NCBI GenBank assembly: GCA_016223205.1
Contig: JACRPM010000006.1
Coordinates: 145,228-209,227, forward strand
Direction of reading: 5' to 3'
DNA from: Candidatus Saganbacteria bacterium
GTDB lineage: Bacteria > Margulisbacteria > WOR-1 > XYC2-FULL-46-14 > WPAF01
Length of the DNA: 64,000 nucleotides
A model generated the notes under the pieces. The model was given only the letters and a program-made list of their open reading frames with translations, was not told the DNA's origin and made no database searches. Numbering within the stretch: position 1 is the first letter of the stretch; every line of letters begins with the position of its first letter. Below, in pieces: positions 60,715-64,000 of the stretch. The position numbers and the translations under genes are program-made.

Positions 60715-61469
60715 TGTTAAGTTCGCAAGCCAATAACGCGGATATAATGAAGATGGCCCTTCCGACAGTTCGGGGGGCTAAGCCGCTTTTAACGGAGCAG
60801 CAGCAAGTTGCCCGCGAACCGGTTGCCCAACAGCAATCGGCCATCAAATGGATGGTGGAGACGGAGAACGGAGCGGTCAAGCTCAAACCGCTGGCCAACA
60901 CCTCGCAAGTAGATGTGACCACGGTTTCTATTTATCAGGATGAGGTTGAAGCGCCCACGGCCCTAAAATTCATGGGCCAGCGGATCGATATTTCAGTAAA
61001 GGTGGCCGAGTTCAAGGAGAATTACGTCAAGAATTATACGCTCACCAAATCGCACAACCTCATGGTGGCGCGCTTTGCCGAGTTCAAGACGGCCTTCTTC
61101 GGCTACCTGCTTTCCCTGTGCGGCGTTGCCTCGGAGGATATCAAGAAGCTCCGGGATAAGGCCTTGCAGGACGGCATCCACCAGAACAAGATGCTTTTTG
61201 AAGAAAACGAGTACAACGGGGAACTGCTTTCCATCGTGGGCGGGGGCGGCAAAAAAGCCATGCGCGCCCAGCAAAAGGTGATCTCCGAGATCCGCAACCA
61301 GCTCATTGCCCAGGCCAAGAACCTGGGACTTCCCAGCTATTACAGCCAGGAGCGGATACTAGATATCCAGATAACCCAGTGCCAGAGGATCGTGCAGAAA
61401 TTCGGCGAGGAAAAGGTAAATCTCGAATATCAGCTGGCTTATCTGGGCGTCCAGAAGGCAGTGAATTAA
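60714..61469 (+). CDS. 251-residue helical protein of the late block
   Basis: Family unknown. A polar N-terminal part with a Gln-rich stretch (LTEQQQVAREPVAQQQS) is followed by a beta segment (SQVDVTTVSIYQDEVEAPTAL) and then long helices (HNLMVARFAEFKTAFFGYLLSLCGVASEDIKKLRDKAL). A Gly run (GGGGKK) sits in a helix-helix turn at about 178. No signal peptide. Lies between two very small genes, with tight spacing on both sides, so it is part of the same operon. Confidence 0.58.
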   Translation: MLSSQANNADIMKMALPTVRGAKPLLTEQQQVAREPVAQQQSAIKWMVETENGAVKLKPLANTSQVDVTTVSIYQDEVEAPTALKFMGQRIDISVKVAEFKENYVKNYTLTKSHNLMVARFAEFKTAFFGYLLSLCGVASEDIKKLRDKALQDGIHQNKMLFEENEYNGELLSIVGGGGKKAMRAQQKVISEIRNQLIAQAKNLGLPSYYSQERILDIQITQCQRIVQKFGEEKVNLEYQLAYLGVQKAVN

Positions 61470-61470
61470 T

Positions 61471-61668
61471 ATGGTACAAGAAAAACAAGCTTTACTGGAA
61501 GAAGAAACCCGGATATCCGCGGATGACCTGCTTTTTAAGGTCAAGAAGCTCGAAGGGTATATCAAGAGGGCGGAACGCCGCCTTACCACCCACGAGAAAA
61601 AACTGGCAAAATTGCGCGAAGAGCTGAAGAAAGAAATACGACTCTTAAAAGAGAGGATCATGGCATGA
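61471..61668 (+). CDS. 65-residue coiled-coil protein
   Basis: Almost entirely heptad-like charged helix (ISADDLLFKVKKLEGYIKRAERRLTTHEKKLAKLREELKKEI). It resembles FliJ/YscO-type stalk proteins or a coiled-coil chaperone in composition, but is too short for a firm call. Its stop overlaps the next start as ATGA. Confidence 0.58.
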   Translation: MVQEKQALLEEETRISADDLLFKVKKLEGYIKRAERRLTTHEKKLAKLREELKKEIRLLKERIMA

Positions 61669-63266
61669 CGGTATCGGGAATAATTGAAAAATCCAACAGT
61701 CAGGAAATGGCGGTATCCCTGAACCAGGGGATGTTGGATTCTTTTACCGACAAGATCAAGGACCGGGAAAAGGGCAAAGAAACCCGTCGCGCTTCGGATA
61801 TCGAGACCTCCAAGCTGATGGAAATGAACAACAAGGACCTCAATAAAGAGGTTTTGGGATCGCTTTTCTCAAAGCTGGCGGCTGCCGGGATATCACTAAA
61901 TCCCAAGGCCGATCTTAAAGGCAAAAATGATGAGCTGGAGCGCCTGCTGGGGCGGAACGAGTCCCTGGAAGACCGGGTGACTCTCAAGAGCAGTGAAGAA
62001 ATACTGAAAGTCCAGAAGGGGAAAGGGAATGGGGAAGAGGGAGAAGGCGGAAAACAGTTCTTAAACCAGAACGACCAGATGGCGACCCTGCTCGAACAGT
62101 TCGTCAACCTGCTGGCCGAGGCGGCGGTAAAGAACGCCCCGGAACTGGCCGAGAAGATCAAAACCCTCAAGGAAAAGCTGGTTCAGAAAGGGATCTCCGA
62201 AGAAAAGCTGGCACAGATAGAGAAAGGGATAGGGGGAACTTCCACCAAGGCCCTGCTCCAAGCATTAAAGGATGGAATAGTTCTGCAGCTGCTAGCCCAG
62301 GATGACCGAGTGGAAAAAGGCATTAGGAACCGGGGTATAAATGATCTAAAAGACAAGCTGGCCGCTAGGTTCGGAGATGAAGAAGCGGAAAAATTGACCC
62401 AAGATGCTCGCGAAGCGGCCAAAGCAGAGCTCCGCAGTTTTGTCCCGGAAGAGTTAGAGAACGCTTTGATCAAAAAAACTTATTTACAGGAAACCGAATT
62501 CGGCGACACCATCAAACTTATTAAAGCCGGCCAGGACGCCGATTTCGATTTTAACACCTGGATAAACGATTATTGGCCGGAGAAGAAAATGCATCAGGGC
62601 CTGTACCTCATGGATGTACCGCATTCCGCCACCGGTATGAACGTGAATACCAATACCGATAATCCCACCTCCCGGGAGCAAAAACACGGTTACGAGTACG
62701 AGAAAGAAGACGAAAAAGAGGTCTTGCTCAATCGCTTGCGGGCCCTTTATATGCAGGGAGCTTTAAGAAAGGGATTTTTCTCTTCTCTCGAGACCATCTT
62801 TAAGGTCCGCAAATTAAAGAACGGTCTCTTCCGGTTGGGTGTTATGACCCCCGAGCTCGACGACCAGGTGAAGCACGAAGCCGAAATCCTGGCCAAGATG
62901 AAGACCATGGAAATGCTCCAGGAAGGCTTGTTGGAGCGCGCTACTTTATACGATCTTGCCGGTCCCGCTTACGACCTGATAGAGCGCAAGATCAAGGGCC
63001 TGCTCAAGAACGCCGAGCGCCTGGGAATGCCAATCTCGGCTGAAGAATTCAATAAATTAAGGGATAAAGCCAATAACGAGATACACACGCTCTCCAGAAA
63101 AGAGCTCGATAATGTCCGTTCCGAATTGAGACAAAATAGTTCGCAAAAACTGGCTAAAAAAGAAAAACACTTAGTTAGATTATTGATGAGGTTGGCCGAT
63201 GAGTCGCCCGAAGTTTTAACGAAGGGCGACGCAAGTTTTTCGCTTGTGGACTCGATAAATAGGTAG
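61665..63266 (+). CDS. 533-residue helical protein of the late block
   Basis: Unknown family. It starts MTVSGIIEKSNSQEMAVSLN, then charged helical sequence with a likely coiled coil (about 140-185; AELAEKIKTLKEKLVQKGISEEKLAQIEKG), a Trp-containing central patch (DFDFNTWINDYWPEKKMHQGLYLMD), and more helices to the end. No signal peptide, no membrane helix. All-helical proteins of this size in type III clusters include gatekeepers (YopN/SepL class) and secreted translocators, but I see no diagnostic motif. The next sigma-28-like promoter lies within its last 13 codons. Confidence 0.6.
   Translation: MTVSGIIEKSNSQEMAVSLNQGMLDSFTDKIKDREKGKETRRASDIETSKLMEMNNKDLNKEVLGSLFSKLAAAGISLNPKADLKGKNDELERLLGRNESLEDRVTLKSSEEILKVQKGKGNGEEGEGGKQFLNQNDQMATLLEQFVNLLAEAAVKNAPELAEKIKTLKEKLVQKGISEEKLAQIEKGIGGTSTKALLQALKDGIVLQLLAQDDRVEKGIRNRGINDLKDKLAARFGDEEAEKLTQDAREAAKAELRSFVPEELENALIKKTYLQETEFGDTIKLIKAGQDADFDFNTWINDYWPEKKMHQGLYLMDVPHSATGMNVNTNTDNPTSREQKHGYEYEKEDEKEVLLNRLRALYMQGALRKGFFSSLETIFKVRKLKNGLFRLGVMTPELDDQVKHEAEILAKMKTMEMLQEGLLERATLYDLAGPAYDLIERKIKGLLKNAERLGMPISAEEFNKLRDKANNEIHTLSRKELDNVRSELRQNSSQKLAKKEKHLVRLLMRLADESPEVLTKGDASFSLVDSINR
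63231..63258 (+). promoter_or_regulatory. Sigma-28 (FliA)-like promoter
   Basis: GCAAGTTTTT from 63231, and CTCGATAA at 63251-63258, with 16 bases between GCAA and the -10 box. It precedes the ribosome site (TAGGAGAG) and ATG of the last gene. Confidence 0.7.
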
Positions 63267-63277
63267 GAGAGATCGGA

Positions 63278-64000
63278 ATGATATTAAAGCCTGTCGAAAT
63301 ACCACTTTCTCAAATTTACCGGGGGGTCGCCTCCCGGGGCGGCGCTTCTGCCGAAACCATCGATACTGAAGAAGAAAAAACGAATTTACCTCAAGGAATG
63401 GATTCCTCCGCTGATTCTCCCGGGACCATCACCGAAGCCGAATTTACCGGTTATTTCGTAGCCGGCGCTGCTCCGGTGACCGTCCAGACCCAGGATGGCA
63501 AGACCTATCAAATTTCCGTCAATCCCGATGGCACCACTCAAGTCCAAGAAGAGGTTCAGGACGAGGAAAGCCCGGATTTGACCCCGGCGCTGGCGGGAGC
63601 GGAAACCGAGGATGATGCGGCGACCCGGGAAGCGTTGGAAAATTATTTAAGAACCGTCAGAGACCTTCGCGCAAAAGTGAAAGAGGCCATCGATAGATCC
63701 GATAAAGAACTGGATGAGATAGAACAGATCGCAGAAAAAAAACACTTAGAGAAGGTTAGGGAAAGGATCGAGGCGGCGCTGGCCCGGCTGGAAGCCCGGC
63801 TCGTGCATGCTGCCGGCCTTTCCGACGCCGATCGGGCGGCCATCGAAGCCCAGATCGATAATTTAAATGCAATTCTTGCCTCTTTGGAAGACCTGGCTTC
63901 CGGGCTGGAAAACGGGACGATCTCTCCAGAAGCGGTCGAAGCCAAACTCGATCAGGAGATCGAAGTCCAGCTGGCCGGCTTGGAAAAGAACTTGAACGAT
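63278..64000 (+). CDS. N-terminal part of a large coiled-coil protein (partial, runs off the window)
   Basis: The frame is open for 241 codons to the window end. MILKPVEIPLSQIYRGVASRGGASAE is followed by an acidic, Thr-rich segment with a small beta unit (GYFVAGAAPVTVQTQDGKTYQISVNPDGTTQ), then long charged helices (TREALENYLRTVRDLRAKVKEAIDRS and on). No signal peptide. Family unknown. It has its own FliA-like promoter, so it may be a main late product. Confidence 0.6.
   Translation, partial: MILKPVEIPLSQIYRGVASRGGASAETIDTEEEKTNLPQGMDSSADSPGTITEAEFTGYFVAGAAPVTVQTQDGKTYQISVNPDGTTQVQEEVQDEESPDLTPALAGAETEDDAATREALENYLRTVRDLRAKVKEAIDRSDKELDEIEQIAEKKHLEKVRERIEAALARLEARLVHAAGLSDADRAAIEAQIDNLNAILASLEDLASGLENGTISPEAVEAKLDQEIEVQLAGLEKNLND

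Overview
The window looks like one contig piece from a diderm bacterium of an uncultivated lineage. An SLH-domain outer-membrane porin, FlgH and FlgI ring proteins and two further outer-membrane-type barrels point to an outer membrane. The combination of SLH-porin, MNT/HEPN, DUF433/DUF5615, dispersed palindromic repeats and leaderless-looking genes reminds me of the Margulisbacteria/Saganbacteria (WOR-1) relatives of Cyanobacteria. That placement is an inference and cannot be proven from this window.

Layout. 1-4.7 kb: tail of a DUF559-like protein, SLH porin, minimal biotin ligase, chorismate mutase plus DAHP synthase, and hflX on the minus strand. 4.7-10.5 kb: a type IV pilus/type II secretion operon (receiver, PilB-like ATPase, soluble histidine kinase, receiver, PilC-like protein, a duplicated small membrane protein, pilin) closed by a clear terminator. 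10.7-18.5 kb: envelope glycan genes (two tandem YfhO-like proteins, GT2, a flavin amine-oxidase-like protein, GT39). 18.5-22.4 kb: murE, an inserted MNT/HEPN module, an orphan CheD-like protein, folC. 22.4-25 kb: a secreted low-complexity protein, a periplasmic C39 peptidase and an outer-membrane barrel, reminiscent of Fap-type amyloid export. 25-30.5 kb: SPOR protein, mreBCD, PBP2, rplY. 30.5-42.7 kb: a flagellar-type type III secretion cluster (FliK-like, FhlB, FlgF, FlgG, FlgA, FlgH, FlgI, FlgJ, FliA, FlgB, FlgC, FliE, FliF, a very short FliG, FliH, FliI, FliJ). 42.7-56.6 kb: housekeeping genes (rpmB, recG, rsmD, coaD, rph, rmlA/rmlB-like, glyA, ftsEX, a SurA-like chaperone, a phosphohexomutase, PBP1A). 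56.7-57.4 kb: an inserted DUF433/DUF5615 toxin-antitoxin pair. 57.4-64 kb: ten small to large genes that I cannot assign to any family.

The most interesting signal joins the last block to the flagellar-type cluster. A promoter pattern of GCAAGTTTT, then 12 bases, then a GCCGATAA-like box occurs upstream of the FliK-like gene, the flgF operon and at least three places in the unknown block. It matches sigma-28 (FliA) promoters but with a spacer one base longer, and a FliA-family sigma factor is encoded inside the cluster. The late regulon of this FliA therefore seems to be a set of unfamiliar proteins. No flagellin, hook-associated protein, hook, cap or motor gene is present here, and the FliG ends after about 158 residues, without the torque domain. 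I infer a flagellum-derived secretion machine, or a highly modified flagellum, with its own substrates. Missing export-gate genes (flhA, flhB, fliPQR) may lie elsewhere.

Two dispersed palindromic repeat families shape the window. The first is a pair of roughly 28-bp hairpins with compensatory stem changes between copies, found in five places; two copies lie in frame inside genes and two donate stop codons. The second is a roughly 135-195-bp element ending in CCTCACCC/GGGTGAGG that sits exactly at gene borders and supplies start codons. Both toxin-antitoxin-type modules are flanked by short direct repeats that look like insertion scars.
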